Shown here one piece after another: positions 40,668 through 48,980 of a stretch of 64,000 nt of DNA; position 1 is the stretch's first letter, and the number at the start of each line of letters is the position of its first letter. Where the stretch lies: positions 5,738,501-5,802,500 of the forward strand of contig NC_081331.1 in NCBI RefSeq assembly GCF_022539665.2, in the 5' to 3' direction. The notes beneath the pieces were generated by a model. The model was not told the origin of the DNA. It saw only the letters and a program-made list of their open reading frames with translations, and searched no databases. The DNA is from Daphnia carinata. Lineage: Eukaryota; Arthropoda; Branchiopoda; Diplostraca; Daphniidae. A program made the position numbers and the translations under genes.

Positions 40668-41585
40668 TTATTCTCCTAAGTACGTAGGCGTTCGTTTTTC
40701 CCGGAAGGCTTGTAAACCTTCCATGCGATCTCTGGTTGGGATGACTTGGGCATAGCAGGTTTCCTCAAATGCTAATCCAGTTGCAAGGTCCACTTCAGAC
40801 CCATAATTGATTGCCAATTTAGCCATACGTACAGCAATGGGTCCATTGCGCGAGATTTCTTCTGCCAATTCCAAGGCACGGTGGTAGGCTGCATCTCCGT
40901 CTTTGTTCTGGTCAACAACATGATTTACCAAACCAATTTCATGTGCACCTTTTCCATCGATGACACGACCAGTGAATATGAGCTCCTTAGCCAAAGGGAC
41001 ACCGATTAAACGAGGTAATCTCTGACTCCCACCAGCTCCAGGTAATATGGCAAGCTTTGCTTCAACTAATCCCATTTTTGCAGATGAGGCTGCAATTCGC
41101 AGGTCACAAGCTAGAGCAATCTCCAATCCACCACCCATTGCAGCTCCATCCAATGCAGCAATTACTGGAGCAGGTAAGGTAGACAATCCAGAAACCATTG
41201 CTCTCAGCTTACTTACAAAAGGACCAACATCTGACTGTGCCATTTTTGCTCGTTCTTTAAGATCAGCACCTGCACAGAAAATTCCTTGCACATTGCTGCG
41301 AACTATAACAGCTCTCACAGACTTATCATGTTTTAAAAATTCTAATGCTTCTGTAAATAAATGTAAAAAGCGGACACTGATGGCATTTTTGGCCTTTGGC
41401 CGATTTAGTGAAATAACTGCAACTCCAGATCTTTCTCCCTCACATCGGTCTAGTTGTACTTCGTCTTTCAATAAGTGACGACTTCCTTGGTCACTAGGAG
41501 AAACATGGCACAAACGACATTGGTTATTAAGCGTGAGATAAGAAACATAACCCTTTCCCTTGGAGACGTTAAGCCTTGAAAGCAT
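40668..41585 (-). CDS. AUH: AUH-type enoyl-CoA / methylglutaconyl-CoA hydratase
   Basis: Hydrates 3-methylglutaconyl-CoA to HMG-CoA in mitochondrial leucine breakdown; human AUH also binds AU-rich RNA. One uninterrupted 305-aa frame. The crotonase fold is clear: oxyanion-hole segments [15 protein letters not shown] and [19 protein letters not shown], active-site segment [21 protein letters not shown], then [21 protein letters not shown]. The ending [12 protein letters not shown] follows the AUH pattern. The first 40 or so residues are Ser-rich and basic with few acidic groups, fitting a mitochondrial import signal. It is the only larger gene here without an intron. ECHDC2 is the closest alternative, but the [20 protein letters not shown] block favours AUH. 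Confidence 0.93.
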   Translation of the reverse strand: MLSRLNVSKGKGYVSYLTLNNQCRLCHVSPSDQGSRHLLKDEVQLDRCEGERSGVAVISLNRPKAKNAISVRFLHLFTEALEFLKHDKSVRAVIVRSNVQGIFCAGADLKERAKMAQSDVGPFVSKLRAMVSGLSTLPAPVIAALDGAAMGGGLEIALACDLRIAASSAKMGLVEAKLAILPGAGGSQRLPRLIGVPLAKELIFTGRVIDGKGAHEIGLVNHVVDQNKDGDAAYHRALELAEEISRNGPIAVRMAKLAINYGSEVDLATGLAFEETCYAQVIPTRDRMEGLQAFREKRTPTYLGE

Positions 41586-41870
41586 CGCTGGAAGTAAGTA
41601 ACTTGCTTGGGTTTAATTGTACGTTAGATTTCGTGAGAAATCCTTTTTCGCTTGTGGTAAACAAGGCTGTTCCAAAGTCCATGTTTACTTTTTAGTCATA
41701 TGTTTTAAATGTGTAAAATGAGGGAAAAGGCCATCGGATAGTATTGACCAATCATCGAAAAGGTCGGGCTTATTTTATCGGGCTTAATTTTGAGTATGAC
41801 AGAAATTCAGCCTTATAATTTTAACATAAAATAGGACTCAAATTAAACTATAATGTAAATATTTTTTATT
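41586..41870. other. AUH upstream region and left flank of the palindrome
   Basis: About 285 AT-rich bases. Near 41,765-41,795 there is a short tandem-like unit (tcgggcttatttta then tcgggcttaatttt). A related unit in the same orientation occurs at 47,312-47,336 inside the right arm. No coding sequence seen. Confidence 0.5.
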
Positions 41871-42171
41871 TTCAATTTTACCGGAATCAGCATTCAATTT
41901 TGAGTATATCCTGTGATTTTCACCCAATTCCAATGAGTGTACGTTTTTGCAGGTATAAATATGGCAATCCGTTTTACATAAAAAAAAAAAAAAAAAAAAT
42001 GGCGGAAAAAAAAAAAATCGCACTTTTTTCTCTTTTTTCTACCCGTAGCCATCTATCAGTCGGTTTCGTTATTACAGGCATGTAAGCAATTTGAGTTAAT
42101 TGTATCCCATTAGCAATTAATTGAGTAGCGTGGCTGGAGAACAACGCGTGGCTGGAGGAACAATTGAAAAA

Positions 42172-42749
42172 TGGATAAGATAATAAAACAAAAAAATGGT
42201 AAGTATAAACATTATTATATTGGTTTTCAATTATTAATTATTGTTTATTAGATCAAATTATGAAGCTGCAGGCCCAATTATTGGAACAACACAAAATATT
42301 AGATAACAAAGCTAAGGATCGTAGGCCTAACACGTAATGATTCTATTTATTTGCTTTTATTCATTCGTGTTTTGTAGCTCAAATTTTGAGTCTACAAGCT
42401 CAGCTAGGGGAAAAGAACAAATTGGAACGGAACAGTTTCCAAACAGTGAAGGAGGTTTTTCAAAACTCATCTCTAACTGAACGTGAGGATGAGTTGGCAT
42501 TAGGTGAACACAGCCAGGTACCTAAAGTTTTCAAATAAGAATTCAAAATAAGTATAGAATTTTAAAAAACAATTATTTATTGCTTAGTTATTCAGTCCAC
42601 CACATGACAGTGTGTTAAATTTAAATTCTGTTAGTGCTGCACTAAAAGAATCGTTAGTAATAAGCTCATGCAGTGAAGGAACTGAACAATTGTGGGAACG
42701 TATTTGGGCCGAAAATGGGTGTGGTACAGAAACCCAGAAATAGCACAAG
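42172..42749 (+). pseudogene. Decayed intron-containing coiled-coil gene, left copy
   Basis: A start codon at 42,172 (MDKIIKQKN) is followed by exon-like blocks with aligned splice phases: 42252-42320 (IMKLQAQLLEQHK), 42378-42518 (ILSLQAQLGEKNKLERNSF), and a block from 42,588 (LFSPPHDSVLNLNSVSAAL) to a stop at about 42,741. The donor after the second exon is damaged (GATC|GTAGG, while the right arm keeps GATG|GTAAGG). Further blocks downstream (QILTGDQIKSGSVTGWKSEP at about 42,832; QLEASNNSASLAKEQLILYV at about 43,027) may belong to the same ancestral gene. The QILTGDQIK...W...TLSALPLR pattern faintly recalls P-element/THAP9 transposases. Function unknown. Confidence 0.55.
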
Positions 42750-43639
42750 TTCAACATGAAACATGGATTAGGTACTTTTCGGTTTTTTGTCTATCGAAAA
42801 AGTATTTTTAATGCTATTATTTTGCATTCACAGATTTTAACGGGGGATCAAATCAAGTCTGGAAGTGTTACAGGATGGAAGAGTGAGCCTACAGATGAAA
42901 AAACACTGAGTGCATTACCGTAAGGTGTGAGGTAAATTAATAGAGTAATGCAAATTGCCTAATGAGAAGTACCATCTTGTGTTAATGAATCCAGTACAAC
43001 AGGAATCCTTTATAGTTCTGTCACAGCTAGAAGCCTCAAATAATTCTGCTTCTCTTGCTAAAGAACAACTTATCCTTTATGTTCAGAGTGTTGGGGAAAC
43101 TGGGTATTTAAATGGCCCTAAAGATGTTTTAATTTTGCTGCTATTGCAGAGATGAACATCATACATGGACTCTTTAGGTATGAAAGGATTTTTCTTCAAA
43201 TAATTTTGAATTTATGACGAAGAATTTCTCCTCCTTTTTGCCAACCAGGTCTTATCTACCAAAAAAAATTTTATCCAATAGGAAAAGATTTTCATGTACT
43301 GGGAAAACAACTATCAACAATGCAACATTCTACAGGTGCTAGTTTATCATTCAAGAGCCTTATACAATGAAGTTAATCTGCAATTTGTATGTCCTTTCCC
43401 AAGCTTCCACCAGAAGTTGAATCTATGAGTCATGTAAGTTCCATGATCAACAATTGATGCGTTTAACGGTGTTGTTTTTCTTTTCTCAATATAGGTTAAT
43501 AGTAACATTGGATCTGAAAAGATTCTTGGTTGGGGCAAGACACTGAATAAATTGTATTGATTGGATGGATGACATGACATTGCTATACTTAATTCGGATT
43601 CCCCAGACGGTATTTGATATTTAAAAAATTGAAGTGCAT

Positions 43640-44045
43640 ATCTGGGCTCCCTTCTTTTCTGAAGCCCCGTTTCCCCTTGACTCATAATAAGCCCGTAGGG
43701 GGTCATGCCCCTACTGTACGGTATATATAAAAACAACATATACCGAGGTTTGGAGGGCTCTGGCCGGAAAGGGGACGTGGGGTGCCGCTTCGTCCGATGA
43801 TGTGTTCACGGAGGGTGATGTGGCTGCCCACAAATCCGAACTAAAGGTTAATCGCTCCTGTAAAAATGTTCCAAATCTTCAGCTCTTCTTCCGGCTTCTC
43901 TTAGCCAATCACCGGGTAATCTCCCCGGTGGGTCAACAAGGCAGTGTCTCCCCCTGCCTGGGTTGACGGCAACTTTTGAAAGGGCTATTGTGCCTTTTTA
44001 AAGTTGCAAAAATAATTGTAATGTGCAGAGAATTGTCAATAAAAT
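43640..44045 (+). other. GC-rich hairpin-forming segment ending in AATAAA (left copy)
   Basis: Compared with its AT-rich surroundings this block is GC-rich and full of short inverted repeats: GTAGGGG...CCCCTAC at 43,695-43,714, CACCGGG...CCCGGTG near 43,909-43,932, and an AAGGCAG...CTGCCT stem near 43,938-43,962. It ends close to AATAAA (about 44,038). The partner in the right arm differs by only a few bases over about 250. It could be a structured 3' UTR or a noncoding RNA; no known RNA family was recognised. Confidence 0.5.
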
Positions 44046-44220
44046 TTTTTTTATAAAATATTTTTTGCAAAATTCGTTTCTTTCATTGTCTGTGTTAGCT
44101 TTGTTCACACATTACATTTATCAATTTTTTTTTTTGGCTTTGCTTTATTTGTTTTTGTCACATATGCTGGTAAGGTGACGGGTATTGGTTTATCGTTTAA
44201 CTGTAAGCATTCTATTATTA

Positions 44221-44284
44221 TCCAGGGATCGAACCCTGGATGTTCGGCATACCTCGCCGATGCTCTACCAATGAGCCACGAATC
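44221..44284 (-). other. tRNA-like sequence 1 (SINE-head or tRNA pseudogene)
   Basis: On the minus strand: TGGCTCATTGGTAGAGCA (A-box/D-arm), a perfect 5-bp anticodon stem TCGGC/GCCGA, and GGGTTCGATCCC (B-box/T-arm). The acceptor stem does not pair and position 33 is not T, so it is not a working tRNA. Confidence 0.6.
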
Positions 44285-44407
44285 ATATGATTTTAAGTTG
44301 GCTTTTTTTTCTAGTCACTTGTGGACTTGCATTTACACTTAGAATAAAACTGAAATGCAATTCTGCAATATACTTTTGTACAATATTCTACTTCATTTTT
44401 ACACATC

Positions 44408-44472
44408 TACTGAGGTTTGAACCCAGGGTAACAGGTATCGCAGATAAAAGCTCTACCACAGAGCTAAGAACC
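44408..44472 (-). other. tRNA-like sequence 2 near the palindrome centre
   Basis: On the minus strand: TAGCTCTGTGGTAGAGC (D-arm/A-box) and GGGTTCAAACC (T-arm/B-box) with about 30 bases between. The anticodon stem does not pair well, so it is a degenerate tRNA-derived sequence. Confidence 0.5.
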
Positions 44473-44570
44473 TTATGGAACCAATAGAAAGATAAACATA
44501 TAGTTGTGAAAGACTGCATAAACATCCTAGACGATAACATATGATATGCGATAATAAAAAATTTAAATAT

Positions 44571-44640
44571 ATCTCGTGGCTCAATGTTAGAGCATCGGCG
44601 TTGCACGCTGAATGTCTGGTGATCGGTTCCCATACGAGTA
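44571..44640 (+). other. tRNA-like sequence 3, tRNA-Ala(TGC)-like
   Basis: CTCGTGGCTCAATGTTAGAG with D-stem GCTC/GAGC, anticodon stem TCGGC/GCTGA around a loop GTTGCAC (TGC at the anticodon position), and CTCGT at the 5' side pairing with ACGAG at the 3' side. The T-arm is damaged. It is the mirror partner of sequence 1, on the opposite strand. Confidence 0.55.
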
Positions 44641-44884
44641 AAACAAAATACAAAATTACTTCATAAAATATCCAGATTGTTCCTTGAATCTAAGTTGAAC
44701 AATTCAAAGAGTGTAATAAATAATACTTACAGATAAACGATAAACCAATGGAAACAATGCTTACCATCAAAGGTGACAAAAACAATAAAGGTGACAAAAA
44801 CAATAAAGGTGAATTAAGCAAGCTAAATATAAAAAGTGTAACGTGTGAACACAGCTAATACAGACAATGAAAGAAACAAATTTG

Positions 44885-45290
44885 CAAAAAATATTTTATA
44901 AAAAAAATTTTATTGACAATTCTCTGCACATTACAATTATTTTTGCAACTTTAAAAAGGCACAATAGCCCTTTCAAAAGTTGCCGTCAACCCAGGCAGGG
45001 GGAGACACTGCCTTGTTGACCCACCGGGGAGATTACCCGGTGATTGGCTAAGAGAAGCCGGAAGAAGAGCTGAAGATTTGGAACATTTTTACAGGAGCGA
45101 TTAACCTTTAGTTCGGATTTGTGGGTAGCCACAGAGCCCTCCGTGAACACATCATCGGACGAAGCGGCACCCCACGTCCCCTTTCCGGCCAGAGCCCTCC
45201 AAACCTCGGTATATGTTGTTTTTATATATACCGTACAGTAGGGGCATGACCCCCTACGGGCTTATTACGAGTCAAGGGGAAACGGGGCTA
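44885..45290 (-). other. GC-rich hairpin-forming segment (right copy)
   Basis: Mirror copy of 43,640-44,045, with the same hairpins and AATAAA on the minus strand. Over about 250 bases only a few differences are seen, far fewer than in the protein-like part of the arms. Confidence 0.5.
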
Positions 45291-46239
45291 CGGAAAGGAA
45301 GGGAGCCCAGATATGCACTTCAATTTTTTAAATATAAAATACCGTCTCGGGAATCCGAATGAAGTATAGAAATGTCATGTCATCCATTCAATCATTACAA
45401 TTTATTCAGTGTCTTGCCCCAACCAAGAATCTTTTCAGATCCAATGTTACTATTAACCTATGCTGAGAAAAGAAAAAAAACACCATTAAGCATCTCAATT
45501 GTTGCTCATGTGACTTACATGACTCATAGATTCAACTTATGGCAGAAGCTTGGGAAAGGCCATACAAATTGCAGATGAAAATCATTGTATAAGGCTCTTG
45601 AATGATAAAATAGCACCCATAGAATGTTGCATTGTTGATAGTTGTGTTCCCAGTATGCTGAAAATCCTTTCCTATTGGATAAATTTTTTTTTTTTTAGAT
45701 TAGACATGGTTGGCAAAAAGCAGGAGAAATGCTTTGTCATAAATTCAAAAAATTTTCAAGAAAATTCCTTTCATACCTAAAAAGTCCATGTATGATGTTT
45801 ATTGCTGCAATGCCAACGAAATGAAACATCTTTAGGGCCATTTAAGTACCCAGCTTCACCAACACTCTGAACGTAAAGGACAAGTTGTTCTTTAGCAAGA
45901 GAAGCAAAATTATTTGAGGCTCCTAGCTGTGACAGAACTATAAAGGATTGCTGTTACACAGGATTCATTCACACAAGATGGTACTTCTCATTAGACAATT
46001 TGCATACTCTATTACTTTACCTCATACCTTAATGGTAATGCACTTTCAATGTTTTTCAACTGTAGGCTCACTCTTCCCTCCTGTAACACTTCCAGACTTG
46101 ACTTGATCCCCCACTAAAATTCTGTGAATGCAAAATAATAGCATTAAAAATACTTTTTCGATAGACAAAAAACCGAAAAGTACCTAATTCATGTTTTATG
46201 TTGAACTCGTGCTATTTCTGGGTTTCCGTACCACACCCA

Positions 46240-46810
46240 TTTTCAGCCCAAATACGATCCCACAATTGTTCACTTCCTTCGCTGCATGGACTTATTACTA
46301 ACAATTCTTTTAGTGCAGCACTAACAGAATTTAACTTTAACACACTGTCAGGTGGTAGACTGAATAACTAAACAATAAATAATTGTTTGTTAAAATTCTA
46401 TACTTATTTTGAATTCTTATTTGAAAAGTTTAGGTACCTGACTGTGTTCGCCTAATGCCAATTCATCCTCATGTTCAGTTAGGGATGAGTTTGGAAAAAC
46501 CTCCTTCACTGTTTGGAAACTGTTCCGTTCCAATTTGTTTTTTTCCCCTACTGAGCTTGTAGATTCAAAATTTGAGCTACAAAACACAAATGAATAAAAG
46601 CAAATAAATAGAATCACTACGTATTAGGCCTTACCATCCTTAGCTTTGCTGTTATCTAATATTTTGTGTTGTTCCAATAATTGCGCCTGCAGCTTCATAA
46701 TTTGATCTAATAAACAATAATTAATAATTGAAAACCAATATAATAATGTTTATACTTACCATCCTTTTGTTGTATTATCTTATCCATTTTTCAATTGTTC
46801 CTCCAGCCAC
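46240..46810 (-). pseudogene. Decayed intron-containing coiled-coil gene, right copy
   Basis: The same exon blocks as the left copy on the minus strand: start MDKIIQQKD at about 46,788, then IMKLQAQLLEQHK, then GEKNKLERNSFQTVKEVF. This copy keeps the canonical donor GATG|GTAAGG that the left copy lost, but has a one-base deletion in the next exon (CAGTAGGGG against CAGCTAGGGG). Each copy is broken at a different place, so neither is intact as read. Confidence 0.5.
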
Positions 46811-47042
46811 GCGTTATTCTCCGTCCACGCTACTGAACTTACTGCGAATGGCATCCAATGGACTGAAATTGCCTACGCCAGTAATAACGAGTCTGAGCGG
46901 TAGATGGCTACGTGTCGGAAAAAAAGAAAAAAGTGTTTTTTTTTGTTTTTTTTTGACGAAATTTTTTTTTTTTTTTTTGTGTAAAACGGATTGCCATAGA
47001 TTGCCATAGAAATCAAGTTTATTTTTCAATAGGTCTTATAGT

Positions 47043-47277
47043 CAGTGTATTGGATTTTGGCAAATAAAATCCGAAGCAAATCCAATTTTTTGCGGATTTG
47101 CATTGGATTTTTGAATCATTCAAGACAGCAAAAGTCCTTGAGTAACCTAACCTAAACTAACCTAAGCTAACTTTAACTAACCTAACCAACAAAATCCAAT
47201 TTAATCCACATCCGCAAATGATGTGATTTGGATTTGATTTGATTTGAGGATTTTATTTGTTAAAATCCAATACACTG
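47043..47277. mobile_element. hAT-type MITE, 235 bp
   Basis: Terminal inverted repeats start CAGTGTATTGGATTTT and match over about 28 of 30 bases at both ends. Both flanks carry the same 8-base word cttatagt (47,035-47,042 and 47,278-47,285). CAGTG ends with 8-bp target duplications are typical of hAT elements. It is absent from the left arm of the palindrome, so it inserted after the duplication. Inside (47,142-47,188) is a run of CCTAAN-like units. No coding capacity. Confidence 0.85.
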
Positions 47278-47424
47278 CTTATAGTTTTAAAATTATACGT
47301 CAAAAACACAAGTCAGGCTTATTTTGTCGGGCTTAAAATTTATACCTGCAAAAACGTGCACTCATTGGAATTGGGTGAAAATCACAGGATATACTCAAAA
47401 TTGAATGCTGATTCCGGTAAAATT

Positions 47425-47956
47425 GTTTCTTTTCCGATTCAGTCAATCGTTTTTTTAATACACCAAATATTTGATAACGCTAGCGCGCCAGTACTCTACG
47501 GCGCGAAGGAAGTGTCACTAACAGCAGTTTGTTTTCTTTTATTTTCAAAACGGCAGGGTTAAGGAGAAAACTAATAGCTGAATCGAAATCAGCGTTCAGT
47601 CATTATACTGGGTGAGTTTCTGCCAACTTGCATTGGCTACGAAATAAATAGGCGATTCCTTCCAAGTCTATTACCTATTTCATTTTGATGCACCATTTCC
47701 GCAAATTTCTGCTGTCGCTAAAAAAAATAACGGGCTCGCAAACAGAAACATCTTACCCAATCGTCAAAGTCGATAAACTGTCACAAAATCTGAATACTAA
47801 CTAAAAACATTATTAAATAAAATGAACACAAAATAGCGAATCGCAAATAAGTTTTATTGGTTTTGAACCATATGTGGTCAAACCATCTGTGCCCATCTAG
47901 ATGTCCTAGGGCATTAGGACAAAAATGTTAAAAGAAATTGTACATTTTCAAGTTTT
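47425..47956. other. Short intergenic region right of the palindrome
   Basis: No coding sequence supported. A donor-like TGGGTGAGTTT lies near 47,608. AATAAA on the minus strand (47,853-47,858) fits the neighbouring small membrane-protein gene. Confidence 0.5.
47853..47858 (-). terminator. Polyadenylation signal for the small membrane protein gene
   Basis: AATAAA on the minus strand about 100 bases past the stop codon at 47,957. Confidence 0.6.
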
Positions 47957-48413
47957 TCATTGAGCTACTACAAACGTAACATTGTGCATGCCACCAAGAG
48001 TGTTTCTGATATTTTGTAGTTGCCCGTGCGTAGTTTTGATTATTGCAGTTAACACATCGTTGGCGGCGTCTGACTGCACTGGCGGTTTAATCTCCACTTC
48101 AAAGTGTTTGTCGTATAGGACTTGAAGATTTTGCTGCGACAGAGCAGCTATTTCGACCGTCACTTCTTTCCTAAAAGCATTAGGACAGTTGAAGTTTGTT
48201 AAATATTAAACCAATGTACAGGCATGATACTTTTCAAAATGCAATAAGTTTAACTTACAAGGATGACCTACTAATCGGCTTTTCTTTAAATAATGCGACG
48301 CAGATGACTGCAGCAACGATTATGGCTGTTGCAACACTCAAGATAAGGACGTAAAGAGTTTGCCGTCGATTCCAAAACTTTGCGGGTTCCTTCTTCACTT
48401 GTTGCGTTGTCAT
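47957..48413 (-). CDS. Small single-pass membrane protein, unrecognised
   Basis: Two exons, 48259-48413 and 47957-48170, joined in phase 2 with consensus GT/AG ends (TT|GTAAGT, TTTTAG|G), give 122 aa. A short polar, basic N terminus (MTTQQVKKEPAKFWNRRQ) leads to one hydrophobic helix (TLYVLILSVATAIIVAAVIC). Then comes a mainly polar domain of about 75 aa with an NVT glycosylation site near the end, which suggests type II topology. I do not recognise the family. The ATG at 48,413 is chosen by position. An upstream frame (48,574-48,771) could be spliced on in phase to give a longer N terminus. A minus-strand AATAAA lies at 47,853. Confidence 0.6.
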
Positions 48414-48573
48414 TCTGTTTGCTAACTTCTAAACAATAAAATCTTGGACGCAGATTTAGTACGGCCGTAGATACTTCTTGAGTAGTTGACGACTCTTCTT
48501 GTAGACTACATAAGTAGAACAACTTTCCCCAAAAAGTGGAACTGGCTTCTTGTCCACTACTAGCCACGACCCT

Positions 48574-48771
48574 TCACTTTTCTTTCCAAACTATAACATC
48601 AGCCCTTCGGCAATTTGGATAAGCAGTTTGTGTCTTAGAAGGAACAAAGTCCTTTCGCCGAATTAAAACAGTTATCCACGGTACATCTATGGCAAAGTCA
48701 ATCAGAACAGCTAATGGCGATTTCATTTTTGACGGCAAATTGTTTTCAATTTTGGTTACTTTAAAAACCAA
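48574..48771 (-). CDS. Possible small gene or alternative first exon
   Basis: A 65-codon frame starting MVFKVTKIENNLPSKMKSPL and ending in VIVWKEK. Its end overlaps a donor-like GTGAAG. Splicing from there to the acceptor CAAACAG just before 48,414 would fuse it in frame to the small membrane protein. The intron would be about 160 bases, long for this neighbourhood. No domain recognised; it may instead be 5' untranslated sequence. Confidence 0.3.
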   Translation of the reverse strand: MVFKVTKIENNLPSKMKSPLAVLIDFAIDVPWITVLIRRKDFVPSKTQTAYPNCRRADVIVWKEK

Positions 48772-48980
48772 ATACTACTGCGTCCCTTAGTTAGGTTCGT
48801 TACTTCCTTAGGTAGGATTAATTGCAATGTAATTTATTTGATAAAACCAGGTTTTTATACCCATATTCTAACCCCAATTTGGCCGCAGTGTCGCCCACTT
48901 TCTTCGTTTGGTTACTTGCGGTACGGATCACTTTAAATTTTAGCTTGCAGAACCGTCTCGACTCGTACATTCAACAATGG

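Larger units (their letters stand above)
41871..44216 (+). repeat. Left arm of a giant inverted duplication
   Basis: From caattttaccggaatcag at 41,871 the sequence is mirrored as its reverse complement in 44,700-47,424. Matching landmarks include ggaacaattgaaaaatgg (42,159) against 46,789-46,806, the coiled-coil exons, a GC-rich hairpin segment, and the AATAAA-containing end at about 44,038. Identity by eye ranges from about 85% in the outer part to about 98% in the GC-rich inner part. Beyond 44,216 the mirror continues weakly through the tRNA-like sequences. Confidence 0.9.
44700..47424 (-). repeat. Right arm of the giant inverted duplication
   Basis: Reverse-complement partner of 41,871-44,216, ending at gctgattccggtaaaattg (47,424). 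It is longer than the left arm because of a 235-base MITE (47,043-47,277) plus about 80 further unmatched bases. An 18-base unit (aaaggtgacaaaaacaat) is tandemly doubled near 44,779-44,814. Confidence 0.9.

Noticed and set aside
43347-43739. 130-codon minus-strand frame in the left arm, with a partial partner at 45,372-45,578
   Set aside because: It is antisense to the decayed gene and its start lies in the hairpin block. The shared peptides follow from the arm duplication, not from independent coding evidence.
47142-47188. Possible interstitial telomere repeat
   Set aside because: The units are six bases (CCTAAN) and irregular, not TTAGG, and lie wholly inside a MITE.
48286-48567. 93-codon minus-strand frame overlapping the small membrane protein exon
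   Set aside because: The alternative frame there gives a clean membrane helix, a consensus splice junction and a second in-phase exon, so this one is the shadow.
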